This document shows positions 1-8,171 of a DNA stretch of 14,168 nt, in pieces. Made by a program: the position numbers and the translations under genes. Position 1 is the first letter of the stretch. Each line of letters begins with the position of its first letter. The notes under the pieces were generated by a model. That model did no database searches and was not told the DNA's origin. It saw only the letters and a program-made list of their open reading frames with translations. Source of the DNA: Methanobacterium sp. (GTDB lineage Archaea; Methanobacteriota; Methanobacteria; Methanobacteriales; Methanobacteriaceae); the NCBI GenBank assembly GCA_003158115.1, contig PMGM01000070.1, positions 32,722 to 46,889 on the forward strand. The letters are read 5' to 3'.

Positions 1-94
1 GTTTACTTGCTTCAAGAGATATATCATCTAAAGCCTTGATCTCTCCACCATCTTCCATTTTAAAAGTCTTAGAAACATTTTTAACACTAATCAT
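1..94 (-). CDS. ABC transporter ATP-binding protein, N-terminal fragment
   Basis: Only the first 31 codons lie in the window; the rest of the gene runs off the left edge. The minus-strand reading from ATG at 94 begins MISVKNVSKTFKMEDGG and continues EIKALDDISLEAS. This is the usual first beta-strand region of an ABC ATPase (I.V.NVSK.F......KALDDIS), just before the Walker A loop, which is not in view. A GGTGAT Shine-Dalgarno sits 5 nt before the ATG. The protein would energise import or export at the membrane together with a permease that is not visible. Substrate and subfamily cannot be told. The family call is fairly firm because the N-terminal pattern is characteristic, but the catalytic motifs are not seen. 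Confidence 0.75.
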   Translation of the reverse strand, partial: MISVKNVSKTFKMEDGGEIKALDDISLEASK

Positions 95-152
95 TGGTTA
101 TCACCAGTATATTAAAACTTAATTCGAGATTTATTATATCCTTTTTTTGTAA

Positions 153-166
153 GGTTTATATAAACC
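153..166 (-). promoter_or_regulatory. TATA box of the ABC ATPase gene, perfectly palindromic
   Basis: GGTTTATATAAACC is a perfect 14-bp palindrome that contains an archaeal TATA box. It lies about 60-70 bp upstream of the minus-strand ATPase start at 94, which predicts a transcription start near 130-135 and a leader of about 40 nt. Being palindromic it could also drive plus-strand transcription, but no gene follows on that side. Confidence 0.5.
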
Positions 167-420
167 CACTTTTGTATTTGGATCAATAAATAAGTTATCT
201 CTAAAAAGAGGGTTAAACTTTAATAAAATAAGAAAAAAACTCAAAAATTAACCAAATTCAATCTTAAAAATCGCTTAATGGCAATTATTTTCCATATGGA
301 CCATTATAGAATAGAGCATAATTCATTTAAACATTTAAAGAATAGAATCAGAAATATAAAAAATTTATTAAATCAAAATTATTGATCTAAAAATAACGTT
401 TTACATTACTTAATTAGATT
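167..420. other. AT-rich intergenic DNA without a recognisable gene
   Basis: No convincing coding sequence is seen. A 35-codon plus-strand frame from ATG 278 to TGA 383 has no clear ribosome-binding site and no recognised motif. It might be part of the decayed gene that follows (421-736), but I see no GrpB N-terminal motif in it. Confidence 0.4.
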
Positions 421-736
421 CTAATTCATAATCTCATCTATAAAAAGATAATTGGTTTTCACAACCATGATATTGATAAAGGAAACCATAAAGACAAGTT
501 TCATATCCACATGGTTAAAATTAATTCAGATTTCTGGATAGATCAACTATTATTTCGAAATTATCTAAGGAATAATCTATAAAGCAAAAAAAAAAAAAGA
601 ATATGAAAATGTCAAAAAATCCCTTGCAAAAAAGGAATGGGACAATATTAATGAATATGCTAAAGCTAAATCAGATTGTATCTCAAAATTATTAGAAGAA
701 GCAAGAATACAAAGATCTGATTATGTAAAATACTGA
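421..736 (+). pseudogene. GrpB/UPF0157-family (nucleotidyltransferase-like) remnant
   Basis: Two plus-strand frames together resemble the C-terminal half of GrpB/UPF0157 proteins. Frame one, up to TAA at 580-582, carries DKFHIHMVKINSDFW followed by IDQLLFRNYLR. This fits the family signature H.H.V...S.FW...L.FRDYLR. The other frame, through the A13 run at 586-598 to TGA at 734-736, reads KEYENVKKSLAKKEW, then NINEYAKAKSDCISKLLEEA. This fits the following family segment (EY..LK..LA......Y..AK.DFI..ILE.A). The family's N-terminal half, with its conserved GS.SVPGL-type motif, is not found upstream. The copy is therefore truncated and frameshifted, with the shift at or just before the poly-A run. 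GrpB-family biochemistry is poorly defined. No function is expected from this copy. Confidence 0.7.
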
Positions 737-918
737 ATTTTATGGATAATATTTGGATTTGTACAGTTATTTCCCATTGATCAATTTAGGAGTTTTATCA
801 TACCAGAGGGGTTAATTAAACTTTAAAAACAAATATTAATAAACCAGTAGAACATTATTATTTCTAATAATCTCAATATTGATGTTTAATATAATTTAAA
901 AAATGGTTGAATCGTATA
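737..918. other. Short intergenic region before the DUF998 gene
   Basis: AT-rich sequence with no recognised gene or strong TATA box. The only translation signal is GGTTGA at 905-910, used for the next gene. Confidence 0.35.
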
Positions 919-1560
919 ATGCAACTAAAATTTCATAATTATTCTATGAGTTCTATTTTGGGACTTACAGCATTCATAATATTTACAATTTTCATTTTAA
1001 CCTCTGTTGCTTTGTATCCAACACACTACAATCCATTATACGACTGGCTTAGTAATTTAGGAAATATTAATCTAAATCCATTGGGTGCTTTTTTCTTTAA
1101 CTGGGGTTGTATAATCTCGGGAATAATATTGATACCATTCTTTGTAGGGTTATATGTATGGAATCCTCAAAAAACATTGAGTAAATTACTTCTCATATTA
1201 GGGATGGTTATTGGAATTTTTGCATCTGTATCCCTTATAATGGTTGGAATATATCCAGAAACACAGATTATTCACCATGTTCAAGCTGCTACAGCAGTTT
1301 TTAGCTCGTTATTTTTAATAATTATTGTAATAAGCCTTGCATTGTTTGAAAATCCAAAGTTTATTAGGGGTGTGGCGTATTTCGGTATATTGGCAGTTTT
1401 AGTTGATATTACTTTTCAATATGTGGTGGCATCAAACAAGAATTTACTTGCAGTTTTCAATCCAACAACACCAGTTCCGGGTTTAGAATGGGCATGTGCA
1501 TTTTTATCACTGTGCTGGGTTGCACTTTTAGCATTGAATATGCTTATAAAGAGAGTATGA
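919..1560 (+). CDS. DUF998 family integral membrane protein
   Basis: A 213-residue, strongly hydrophobic protein with about six predicted membrane segments (roughly residues 11-32, 57-80, 88-110, 120-145, 150-170 and 187-210). Between the first and second segments it has YDWLSNLGNINLNPLG followed by FFNWG, which is the DUF998 hallmark (LS.LG....NP....FN.G). The family is widespread in archaea and bacteria and has no established function; some members sit near transporters or stress genes. The longest frame starts at TTG 907, but that TTG lies inside GGTTGA (905-910), which works better as a Shine-Dalgarno for ATG 919. Its neighbours are unrelated: a dead gene upstream and hcp convergent downstream. 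The family call is confident, the function unknown. Confidence 0.85.
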   Translation: MQLKFHNYSMSSILGLTAFIIFTIFILTSVALYPTHYNPLYDWLSNLGNINLNPLGAFFFNWGCIISGIILIPFFVGLYVWNPQKTLSKLLLILGMVIGIFASVSLIMVGIYPETQIIHHVQAATAVFSSLFLIIIVISLALFENPKFIRGVAYFGILAVLVDITFQYVVASNKNLLAVFNPTTPVPGLEWACAFLSLCWVALLALNMLIKRV

Positions 1561-1581
1561 ATAATAATAGGATAATTTGTG

Positions 1582-1610
1582 AACCTTTGAAAATATAAAA
1601 ATGGAAGGTT
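1582..1610. terminator. Weak inverted repeat between two convergent genes
   Basis: AACCTT (1582-1587) and AAGGTT (1605-1610) form a perfect 6-bp stem around a 17-nt AT-rich loop. It sits in the 57-bp gap between the convergent ends of the DUF998 gene and hcp, so it could act in 3'-end formation on either strand. Archaeal termination relies mainly on T-runs, so the role is uncertain. Confidence 0.3.
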
Positions 1611-1617
1611 ATAAATT

Positions 1618-2922
1618 TTAACCTAACATCTTTTTTATGTCTTCTTTAGGGTCACCAATTGGAGTTAAACCATAATTTTCGACTAAAACATTTAATATAT
1701 CCTCATTAACCCATCCAGGGATAATAGGTCCTAAATACATGTTTTTAATATCGAGGGCTAGTAAACTCCAGAGTATAGCAGCTGCTTTTTGTTCCATCCA
1801 GCTTAATACAAATGTTAATGGTAATTCGTTGATTTCCATTCCAAATAGATCGGATAAGGCAACTACAACATCTATTCCAACTATTGCATCGTTACACTGT
1901 CCAAGATCTATTAATCTAGGCACTCCCTCAATGTCTCCTAGATCCATATCGTTGAACCTATACTTTCCACATGCAAGTGTTAGTACTATGGTGTCTTCTG
2001 GTAGATTTTTAACAAATTCTGTGTAGTAAGTTGCCTGGGGTTTTGGAGAATCACAACCTCCCACAACAAAGAAGTGTTTAATTTTTCCTGATTCTACCAG
2101 TTCTTTGATCTTACCTGCTAGTGAAAGTATTGTTGAAGCTCCGAATCCTGTTGTTAGTACGGTTTCCCTTGGTTCTTCTTCTAGATCTGGAAGTGATTTT
2201 GCTGTTTCAATTACTTGTGAGAAATCATAATCTTCTATATGTTTAACTCCAGGTAGCTGAGCAACTCCTACTGTAAACAACCTTTCTTTATAATCATCAT
2301 TAGGTATGAGTACACAGTTTGAGGTTCCAACTATTGCAGCAGGATACTTTGAGAAGGTTTTCTTCTGGTCAAACCATGGTCCACCTATCTGTCCAACTAG
2401 ATGTTTGTATTTTCTGAGTTCAGGGTATCCATGTGCAGGTAAAAGTTCTGAATGAGTGTATACATTAATTCCAGTTCCTTCTGTCTGTTTTAATAATTCT
2501 TCAAGGGCCTTCATGCTGTGTCCCGTTGCAATAATACCCTTACCTTTTATTGAACCAACTTTAACTTCTATTGGTGTAGGTTCTCCATAGGTTTCGATGT
2601 GTGCTTTCTTTAACAACTGCATGGCCTTGATGTTCATCATTCCAGATTCTGTTGCAAGCTTAACAAATTCCCCGGCATCGAAGTTGACATTGGTAAGTGT
2701 AGAATAGAGTCCTCTTTCTAAGAACGCATCCACTTCAGGATCTGTGTATCCTAATTCACGCGCATGGTATACATAGGCTGATATTCCTTTCATTGAGAAT
2801 AATAAATTATCTTGAAGTCTTGCAACTGTAGCTTCTTTACCACAAACTCCTTTAACAGTACATCCGGTCTCAAATGCAGTTTGAGAACATTGGTAACAAA
2901 ACATATCCACTTTTTCTGCCAT
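1618..2922 (-). CDS. hcp: Hybrid cluster protein (prismane, hydroxylamine reductase)
   Basis: A 434-residue cytoplasmic iron-sulfur enzyme. The family reduces hydroxylamine in vitro, and HCPs are linked to nitric oxide and peroxide stress. The N terminus has the C-x2-C-x8-C-x5-C motif ([14 protein letters not shown], then TVKGVC) for the proximal cluster. The hybrid-cluster ligands are all visible: His in ATGHS, Glu in THSE, Cys in [16 protein letters not shown] and LGQCND, and Glu/Lys in WMEQKA. The length is about 110 residues below the roughly 550 of bacterial HCPs, which fits the short archaeal form that lacks one helical bundle. A longer frame starts at TTG 2937, but that codon lies inside the strong GGAGGAGAG Shine-Dalgarno (2927-2935), so ATG 2922 is the start. 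Its promoter region (2948-2981) carries two MsvR-like sites. No hcr reductase is adjacent. Confidence 0.95.
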   Translation of the reverse strand: MAEKVDMFCYQCSQTAFETGCTVKGVCGKEATVARLQDNLLFSMKGISAYVYHARELGYTDPEVDAFLERGLYSTLTNVNFDAGEFVKLATESGMMNIKAMQLLKKAHIETYGEPTPIEVKVGSIKGKGIIATGHSMKALEELLKQTEGTGINVYTHSELLPAHGYPELRKYKHLVGQIGGPWFDQKKTFSKYPAAIVGTSNCVLIPNDDYKERLFTVGVAQLPGVKHIEDYDFSQVIETAKSLPDLEEEPRETVLTTGFGASTILSLAGKIKELVESGKIKHFFVVGGCDSPKPQATYYTEFVKNLPEDTIVLTLACGKYRFNDMDLGDIEGVPRLIDLGQCNDAIVGIDVVVALSDLFGMEINELPLTFVLSWMEQKAAAILWSLLALDIKNMYLGPIIPGWVNEDILNVLVENYGLTPIGDPKEDIKKMLG

Positions 2923-2946
2923 AAATCTCTCCTCCAAAATATTAAT

Positions 2947-3010
2947 GTTCGCCCATAGACGAATGTTCTTTTATATACGAACAAGAGTATTTATATTTTA
3001 CGGTCATCAT
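2947..3010 (+). repeat. 64-bp imperfect direct repeat, copy A
   Basis: This stretch aligns without gaps to 4324-4387: 52 of 64 positions are identical (81%) by hand count. The match covers both operators and runs about 28 bp further, through a TATA-like AGTAT segment and GGT(C/T)ATCAT. It is therefore longer than the operators alone. The two copies have the same orientation and flank the broken esterase gene. Confidence 0.7.
2948..2982 (-). promoter_or_regulatory. hcp promoter with tandem TTCG-N8-CGAA-type operators
   Basis: Site 1 is TTCG (2948-2951), 8 bp, CGAA (2960-2963). Site 2 is TTCT (2966-2969), 8 bp, CGAA (2978-2981). Their centres are 18 bp apart, about two helical turns. Read on the minus strand, site 2 contains the likely hcp TATA box TATATAAAA (2969-2977). 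This places the transcription start near 2946, inside or beside site 1, with a leader of about 24 nt. Bound protein here would be expected to block TBP or RNA polymerase. The same pair, with the same spacing, occurs at 4325-4359 before the msvR-like gene. TTCG-Nx-CGAA resembles my recollection of the published MsvR box; that link is knowledge plus inference. Confidence 0.7.
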
Positions 3011-3300
3011 TTATATTCGCAAGTTAAACAGAGCAATTGGATTAAAATTAATTAATATCAAATTTCAAAGTTACTTTTAAAAAAAAATAAGAAATAATAC
3101 TAAGCAAATTAATGAATAAAATATTGGGTGGATGTATTTTTTGTTATCTTACTTGGTTCATTAATGAACAATGATGTATCCTAATCAGCACCAATTTAAT
3201 AAATTAGAAATCATTTATATATTTTTTTTATTTATGGAGTTAATTTAAGAGGTTGAAATCGTATTAGTATTTGAAGAATAGAAATAATTAGCTTTCTTAA
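3011..3300. other. Intergenic region between hcp promoter and esterase remnant
   Basis: No gene is supported in these 290 AT-rich bases. The one notable element is the perfect 14-bp palindrome GTTCATTAATGAAC at 3156-3169. It could be a regulator site, but no promoter or gene is clearly attached to it, and the nearest downstream start on either strand is far away. Confidence 0.4.
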
Positions 3301-4240
3301 TCAATAATTGAAATGTATTTTTAGTATATTTACACGTTCCAATAGTGCTTGTTTGGTTAGATTTATATTTCCATTTAAATCAAATCCATGAACGCTTCCT
3401 TTTAGTTGTTTTAAGGTAACTTCAATGTTGTTTTTTTGAAGTTTATGGGCATAGTTATTGCCGTCATCTCGCAGGCAATCAAATTCTTGTGTTTCGATAA
3501 ATGCAGGTGGAAGATTTGAAAATGATATTGTACTCTTTGGTGAAGCGTATGATAACATACCTTTATCACCGTCTTTAAGGTATATTTCCCACATTTGTTT
3601 TGTATTTTCTGCATTCCAACCAGGGGCATCGAAAAATTCTTTTATTGAGACTGGTTTGTGTGTAATCAGTTACAGGGTAAATGAGCATTTGAAAGCAAAT
3701 TGCTGGACCCTTTCGGTCTCTTGCCATTAGGGTAACTGCAGCTGCTAAAGCACCACCTGCACTGTCACCACCAACAGCGATTTTATCTGTGTTAATCCCT
3801 AATTCGTCTGCATATTCATAAAACCATAGTAAAGCACTGTAGGCATCTTCTGCAGGCATGGGAAATGGATATTCTGGAGCAGTACGATAATGTACGAAAA
3901 TAATTTTGCAATTTGCATTTCTTGCATAATAGCAAGCATTTCTATGATGAGCGTTTGTTTCATGCAAAAAGAAGCCACCACCATGATAATAAATAAGGCA
4001 AGGGGCATTTTGAGTGATATTTTTTGGCTCATAAATGGTAGCGGTAATTTTTTTACCGTCATAACTAACAAATTTCTTTTTTTCTTTCTTAATATCGTTT
4101 CTCGGGCGGAAAAACGCACATGAAAAAGTTAAGAATCCATTCATTAATTTTATACGCAAAGGAGATAAATTTCCCAAATTAATCTGACGATCATTTTTCA
4201 AGTCTTCGTGTAATTTATATTTCTCACTCAGAATAATCAC
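3301..4240 (-). pseudogene. HSL-type alpha/beta-hydrolase (esterase/lipase), frameshifted
   Basis: A hormone-sensitive-lipase-family esterase of about 312 residues, split over two frames. The N-terminal part (4240 down to the shift) has the oxyanion-hole motif YYHGGGF and the nucleophile elbow GGDSAGG. After YPVTDYTQTSLN the reading continues in the other frame as KEFFDAPGWNAENTKQMW, then carries the acid in ETQEFDCLRDDG and the base in GSVHGFD. The full catalytic triad is thus present across both halves. The break maps to about 3640-3643, where one extra A in an AAAA run (coding strand) is enough; with AAA the frame joins cleanly. The start looks damaged too: the GGTGAT Shine-Dalgarno (4236-4241) is followed after 4 nt by CTG (4229-4231) rather than ATG, leaving GTG 4240 inside the Shine-Dalgarno as the only nearby canonical-type start. 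It may be a recent pseudogene or a sequencing error. It lies between two copies of an MsvR-type operator. Confidence 0.85.
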
Positions 4241-4323
4241 CCAACTTTTTCCATGATATTAACAATTCTAACTTTATAATTTACCATTAAAGGATATGAC
4301 TCAGATAATTATATATATTTAAA

Positions 4324-4387
4324 GTTCGTCCAAAAACGAATGTTCCTTTATAAACGAACGAAAGTATATATAAGTTATGGTTATCAT
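4324..4387 (+). repeat. 64-bp imperfect direct repeat, copy B
   Basis: Partner of 2947-3010: gapless, 81% identical, same orientation. This copy sits between the esterase remnant (minus) and the msvR-like gene (plus). Confidence 0.7.
4325..4374 (+). promoter_or_regulatory. msvR-like gene promoter with tandem operators (autoregulation)
   Basis: Site 1 is TTCG (4325-4328), 8 bp, CGAA (4337-4340); with the flanking bases it extends to TTCGT-N6-ACGAA. Site 2 is TTCC (4343-4346), TTTATAAA, CGAA (4355-4358). The centres are again 18 bp apart. A plus-strand TATA box, AAGTATATATAAG (4362-4374), follows directly and predicts a transcription start near 4395, about 50 nt before the ATG. Read on the minus strand, TTTATAAAG inside site 2 or ATATATATAATTA near 4303-4318 could serve the esterase. 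The arrangement suggests a divergent promoter controlled by the regulator's own product. Confidence 0.65.
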
Positions 4388-4444
4388 AATAATTTCAGAG
4401 AATAAGAACAAATTGAAATTAGAAAGAAAAAACAAGTGATTAAA

Positions 4445-5212
4445 ATGAGTAAAAGAGAACCCTTTAATGATATGCAGATAGAATTATTCTCCACATCTGA
4501 GGGTATTTATGCAATTAACAGCCCAGTAAGGGTAAAAATATTATCAATGTTACGAAATGGAGAATTAAATTTTGATCAACTGGTTGAAAGGTCTGGAAAA
4601 GCAAAATCTACCGTATCTGTACACCTAAAAAGGATGGCTAATGAAGGTATTATCGGTTCAAAAGTAGATCCCCTAGATGCTCGTAAAAAAATATTTTTTA
4701 TTAAATCCGAATATCTTGGCAAGTTATCGGGTAAAAAGGTTGTAACTGAAAAAATAGAAGATTATGTAACTAGTTACGTTGACAGTTCAGGGGATCCATA
4801 CGAATTTTTCAGACTCATATTTCTTACCATACGTGTTTCCCTCATAAGACAAGGAATAGATATTGATCCAATACTGTACGAAGCTGGTATAAAGGTTGGA
4901 GAAACACTTTACAGTAAAGTTAAGGATCCTGATATAAATAAACTAGCAGAAAACATTGCAATGTTCTGGAGAACCCATAATCTTGGACAGGTAGAAATTG
5001 AAAGTTTAGACCCATTAATCATCAATGTTTCTGATTGTTTTGAATGTCAAAGCCTGCCACCAATAGGAAGACCAGCATGTGCATTTGATTCAGGTATTCT
5101 TAAAGCCGTCTTTTCAGCACATTTCCAAGAGGAACTAGTTGTTAATGAGACTAAATGTTATGCATTAGGCGATAACTATTGCTCATTTACAATCAAAAAT
5201 AAAGATTGGTAA
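4445..5212 (+). CDS. msvR: MsvR-like redox-sensing regulator (HTH plus V4R domain)
   Basis: A 255-residue cytoplasmic DNA-binding protein. Residues about 15-90 form an ArsR-like winged helix: [19 protein letters not shown], then a recognition region [20 protein letters not shown] and a wing near [10 protein letters not shown]. The C-terminal part is a V4R (4-vinyl reductase-like) domain with five Cys at about 198, 201, 212, 238 and 246 ([16 protein letters not shown] and [14 protein letters not shown]). HTH plus Cys-rich V4R is the MsvR architecture, known from Methanothermobacter and Methanosarcina as a thiol-switch regulator of oxidative-stress genes and of itself. Paired TTCG-N8-CGAA-like sites before this gene and before hcp support that role. 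The longer frame begins at GTG 4436, but GTGATT there is the Shine-Dalgarno, so ATG 4445 is chosen. The identification is good; the regulon is inferred. Confidence 0.85.
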   Translation: MSKREPFNDMQIELFSTSEGIYAINSPVRVKILSMLRNGELNFDQLVERSGKAKSTVSVHLKRMANEGIIGSKVDPLDARKKIFFIKSEYLGKLSGKKVVTEKIEDYVTSYVDSSGDPYEFFRLIFLTIRVSLIRQGIDIDPILYEAGIKVGETLYSKVKDPDINKLAENIAMFWRTHNLGQVEIESLDPLIINVSDCFECQSLPPIGRPACAFDSGILKAVFSAHFQEELVVNETKCYALGDNYCSFTIKNKDW

Positions 5213-5889
<677 letters not shown>

Positions 5890-5941
5890 TTAATGAATCC
5901 ATGAACATTAAGAATATTAATCTCTAAAAAAATGTGGTAAA

Positions 5942-6379
5942 ATGACTGTTAGAATTATAGAAAAAACTGCAGAGACAATAACAATCTGCGATTTAATGGA
6001 TTCAGTGAAAACAAATCCTAGGATCATAGAATGTGGTGCTATATTTTCATTTGAAGGAATAGTACGTGGAAAAGAATCCAATAAAAATACTACTACCATG
6101 GATTTAACAACACCCAACCTCAAAGAAACAGAAAAGGAACTTGAAGATATTGTGAAGGATATTCAAGATAAACATGGTGTAATTGAGATAGTTGTAGTTC
6201 ACTACATAGGTAAATTCAAACCCGGAGACCAATTGTTTCTTACCGTTGTAGCTGGAGCCCATAGACATGAAACCAAAGCTGCACTGAATGACATTATTGA
6301 ACGTGTGAAATATGAATTAGACTTTAAAAAAGAGGAACACACAGACAATGGTACCAATATCATAATGTCGGGTGGTTAA
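5942..6379 (+). CDS. moaE: MoaE-like molybdopterin synthase catalytic subunit
   Basis: A 145-residue cytoplasmic protein of the MoaE family, which transfers sulfur from MoaD thiocarboxylate to precursor Z to form molybdopterin. In methanogens this cofactor serves Mo- or W-dependent formylmethanofuran and formate dehydrogenases. Family features: CGAIFSFEGIVRG (31-43), VVHYIGKFKPGD (85-96), VVAGAHRHETKAAL (102-115) with the conserved His-Arg, and Lys at 123 and 129/130 (VKYELDFKKEE), which match the two catalytic lysines of bacterial MoaE. The central part is more divergent than in bacterial MoaE. No moaD lies nearby; the sulfur carrier must come from elsewhere. The gene ends in GGGTGGTTAA, directly followed by the ATG of the HD gene. 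Its last codons supply that gene's Shine-Dalgarno, which indicates translational coupling. Confidence 0.85.
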   Translation: MTVRIIEKTAETITICDLMDSVKTNPRIIECGAIFSFEGIVRGKESNKNTTTMDLTTPNLKETEKELEDIVKDIQDKHGVIEIVVVHYIGKFKPGDQLFLTVVAGAHRHETKAALNDIIERVKYELDFKKEEHTDNGTNIIMSGG

Positions 6380-7540
6380 ATGAAATTTATAAGGGATAGC
6401 CTTCATGGAAACCTTCAAATAAATGAATTTGAGGTTAAATTAATTGACACCCCACAAATTCAAAGACTAAGACGTATTAAACAGCTTGGTTTTACATATT
6501 TAGTTTATCCTGGAGCAAATCATACCCGATTTGAACATTCCATAGGCTCGATGTACCTTGCATCCCGACTTGCCAGCAGCCTTGAACTGTCAGTAGAAGA
6601 GAAAGAAATGTTACGTGTAAGTGCAATACTCCACGATGCAGGACACGGACCATTTTCACATGTTTCAGAGTCTGTACTAGAAAGATCCCACGAAGAATTA
6701 ACCTCAAAGCTCATATTAGAATCGGAAATATCAGATATATTATCAGAAAAATTTGATCCAAAAGAAATAATTAAACTCATAAGTGGAGAAGGAAGATTAG
6801 GACATATAATATCTGGAGATCTTGATGTTGACAGAATGGACTATTTATTAAGAGATTCATATTACACAGGAGTGGCATATGGAGTTATAGATGTTGAAAG
6901 ACTCATACACAACATGAAACTTGATGGTAATCTTATACTCAAGGCAAAAGGTGTACAAGCTGCAGAATCAATGCTCCTAGCAAGATATTTCATGTATCCA
7001 AGTGTTTACCAACATCACACAACACGTATAATCAACTCCATGTTTAGACGTTGTCTCAACCAACTCATTAAGAAAGGACTCATAATACCCGAAAAAATTT
7101 ACAAATACGATGATGCAGATATTATAATCACAGCAAGAAATCAAAAGGGATTCATAGCAGATATGATGCATAGACTCGATAACAGGAAACTTTTCAAAAC
7201 AGTTTACTCTCTTCAACTTGATGAATTAGAAAATCCTAATGCAGTTTTCAAAATAGATATAGATAACATAAGATCATTTGAAAAGGAAATATCCGAGGAA
7301 TTAAATATCCCAGCAGAATACGTTATTATTGATGTTCCTGATTATCCATCATTTGATGAGATGAAAACAACAGTATCTTCCAAGGGAAATCTAGTTAATC
7401 TGAGTGAAATATCCACCATAGTAAGTACACTCCGCGATGCAAGATTCAATCATGCCGATCTATGTATATATCTACCAGAAGAATATTCAAATTGTTCAAA
7501 AGGATTCAATTTTGAAGACTATATTGAAATACCTAAATAA
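6380..7540 (+). CDS. HD-domain phosphohydrolase, SAMHD1/dGTPase-like
   Basis: A 386-residue soluble metal-dependent phosphohydrolase. The N terminus MKFIRDSLHGNLQINEFE and QRLRRIKQLGFTYLVYPGA are typical of the archaeal/bacterial SAMHD1-like HD family. The metal ligands are visible: His in TRFEHSIG (H53), His-Asp in AILHDAGHGPFSH (H85, D86) and Asp in SGDLDVDRMDYLLRDS (about 147-154). Relatives hydrolyse dNTPs or other nucleotides, but the substrate of this group is not established as far as I know. The C-terminal 170 residues have no recognised motif. The gene starts at the base after the moaE stop, so the two are probably co-translated. Neighbours in NAD, molybdopterin, prenyl-FMN and cobamide synthesis hint at a nucleotide or cofactor housekeeping role, which is inference only. 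Confidence 0.9.
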   Translation: MKFIRDSLHGNLQINEFEVKLIDTPQIQRLRRIKQLGFTYLVYPGANHTRFEHSIGSMYLASRLASSLELSVEEKEMLRVSAILHDAGHGPFSHVSESVLERSHEELTSKLILESEISDILSEKFDPKEIIKLISGEGRLGHIISGDLDVDRMDYLLRDSYYTGVAYGVIDVERLIHNMKLDGNLILKAKGVQAAESMLLARYFMYPSVYQHHTTRIINSMFRRCLNQLIKKGLIIPEKIYKYDDADIIITARNQKGFIADMMHRLDNRKLFKTVYSLQLDELENPNAVFKIDIDNIRSFEKEISEELNIPAEYVIIDVPDYPSFDEMKTTVSSKGNLVNLSEISTIVSTLRDARFNHADLCIYLPEEYSNCSKGFNFEDYIEIPK

Positions 7541-7610
7541 GCTTAAATAATCTATTTAACTAAAAATAAAGTGTATTTAATCATATATAGATAGAAATGA
7601 TGTGAAAAAA

Positions 7611-8171
7611 ATGATAGTTATAGCAATTACCGGTGCAAGTGGTGTGGTTTATGGTAAAAGGCTTCTTGAAATTTTAAATGACCTTGGAGAAGAAACTGCA
7701 GTTGTTGTAACCGATCCAGCAAAAATAATACTAAAATATGAATTAGGAATTAAAGAAGATGAAATTAAAATATTAGCATCTGAATATTATAGCCCTAAAG
7801 ACCTTACATCTTCTATAAACAGTGGATCCTTTAAATTTGAATCTATGGTTATTGTGCCTTGTACAATGAAAACACTATCTGCAATAGCAAATGGATATGC
7901 AAACAATGCAGTTACCAGAGCAGCAGATGTAACCCTGAAAGAAAGAAGAAAACTAGTAATCGTACCTAGGGAAACCCCTCTCAGATCTGTTCACCTTGAA
8001 AATATGCTCAAAGTAAGCAATGAAGGTGCAATAATTCTCCCTGCAATGCCTGGATTTTATCACAGGCCTAAAACCAATGAAGAGCTAATCGATTTCATCG
8101 TTGGAAAGATATTAGATGTTCTGGGTATAGAAAACAACATGTTTGACAGATGGACAGGGGAAATGGAATGA
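7611..8171 (+). CDS. ubiX: UbiX-family flavin prenyltransferase
   Basis: A 186-residue enzyme that joins dimethylallyl phosphate to reduced FMN to form prenylated FMN, the cofactor of UbiD-type decarboxylases. Family motifs are well kept: the FMN-binding start IVIAITGASGVVYGKRLLE, IVPCTMKTLSAIANGYANN, AVTRAADVTLKERRKLVIV, PRETPLRSVHLENMLK and ILPAMPGFYHRPKT. The length is usual. The longer frame starts at GTG 7602, but that GTG lies within the ribosome-binding region (GATGTGA), and family members begin with M(I/K)(V/I)xAITGASG, so ATG 7611 is preferred; GTG 7602 cannot be excluded. No ubiD lies in the window. The stop codon overlaps the next gene's start as ATGA (8168-8171), so translation of cbiT is probably coupled. 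Confidence 0.95.
   Translation: MIVIAITGASGVVYGKRLLEILNDLGEETAVVVTDPAKIILKYELGIKEDEIKILASEYYSPKDLTSSINSGSFKFESMVIVPCTMKTLSAIANGYANNAVTRAADVTLKERRKLVIVPRETPLRSVHLENMLKVSNEGAIILPAMPGFYHRPKTNEELIDFIVGKILDVLGIENNMFDRWTGEME

Noticed and set aside
278..385. 35-codon plus-strand frame in the left intergenic region
   Set aside because: No clear ribosome-binding site, low-complexity Asn/Lys/Ile-rich content and no recognised motif.
1739..2026. Plus-strand open frame opposite hcp
   Set aside because: It is antisense to a gene with all its catalytic ligands, shows no family features and has no ribosome-binding site.
3458..4123. Plus-strand open frames (3458-3730 and 3890-4123) opposite the esterase
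   Set aside because: They mirror the hydrolase coding strand; the minus-strand reading has clear HSL motifs and these do not resemble any protein I know.
6492..7216. Minus-strand frames under the HD-domain gene
   Set aside because: They are shadows of a well-supported plus-strand gene and have Cys/His-rich, atypical composition.
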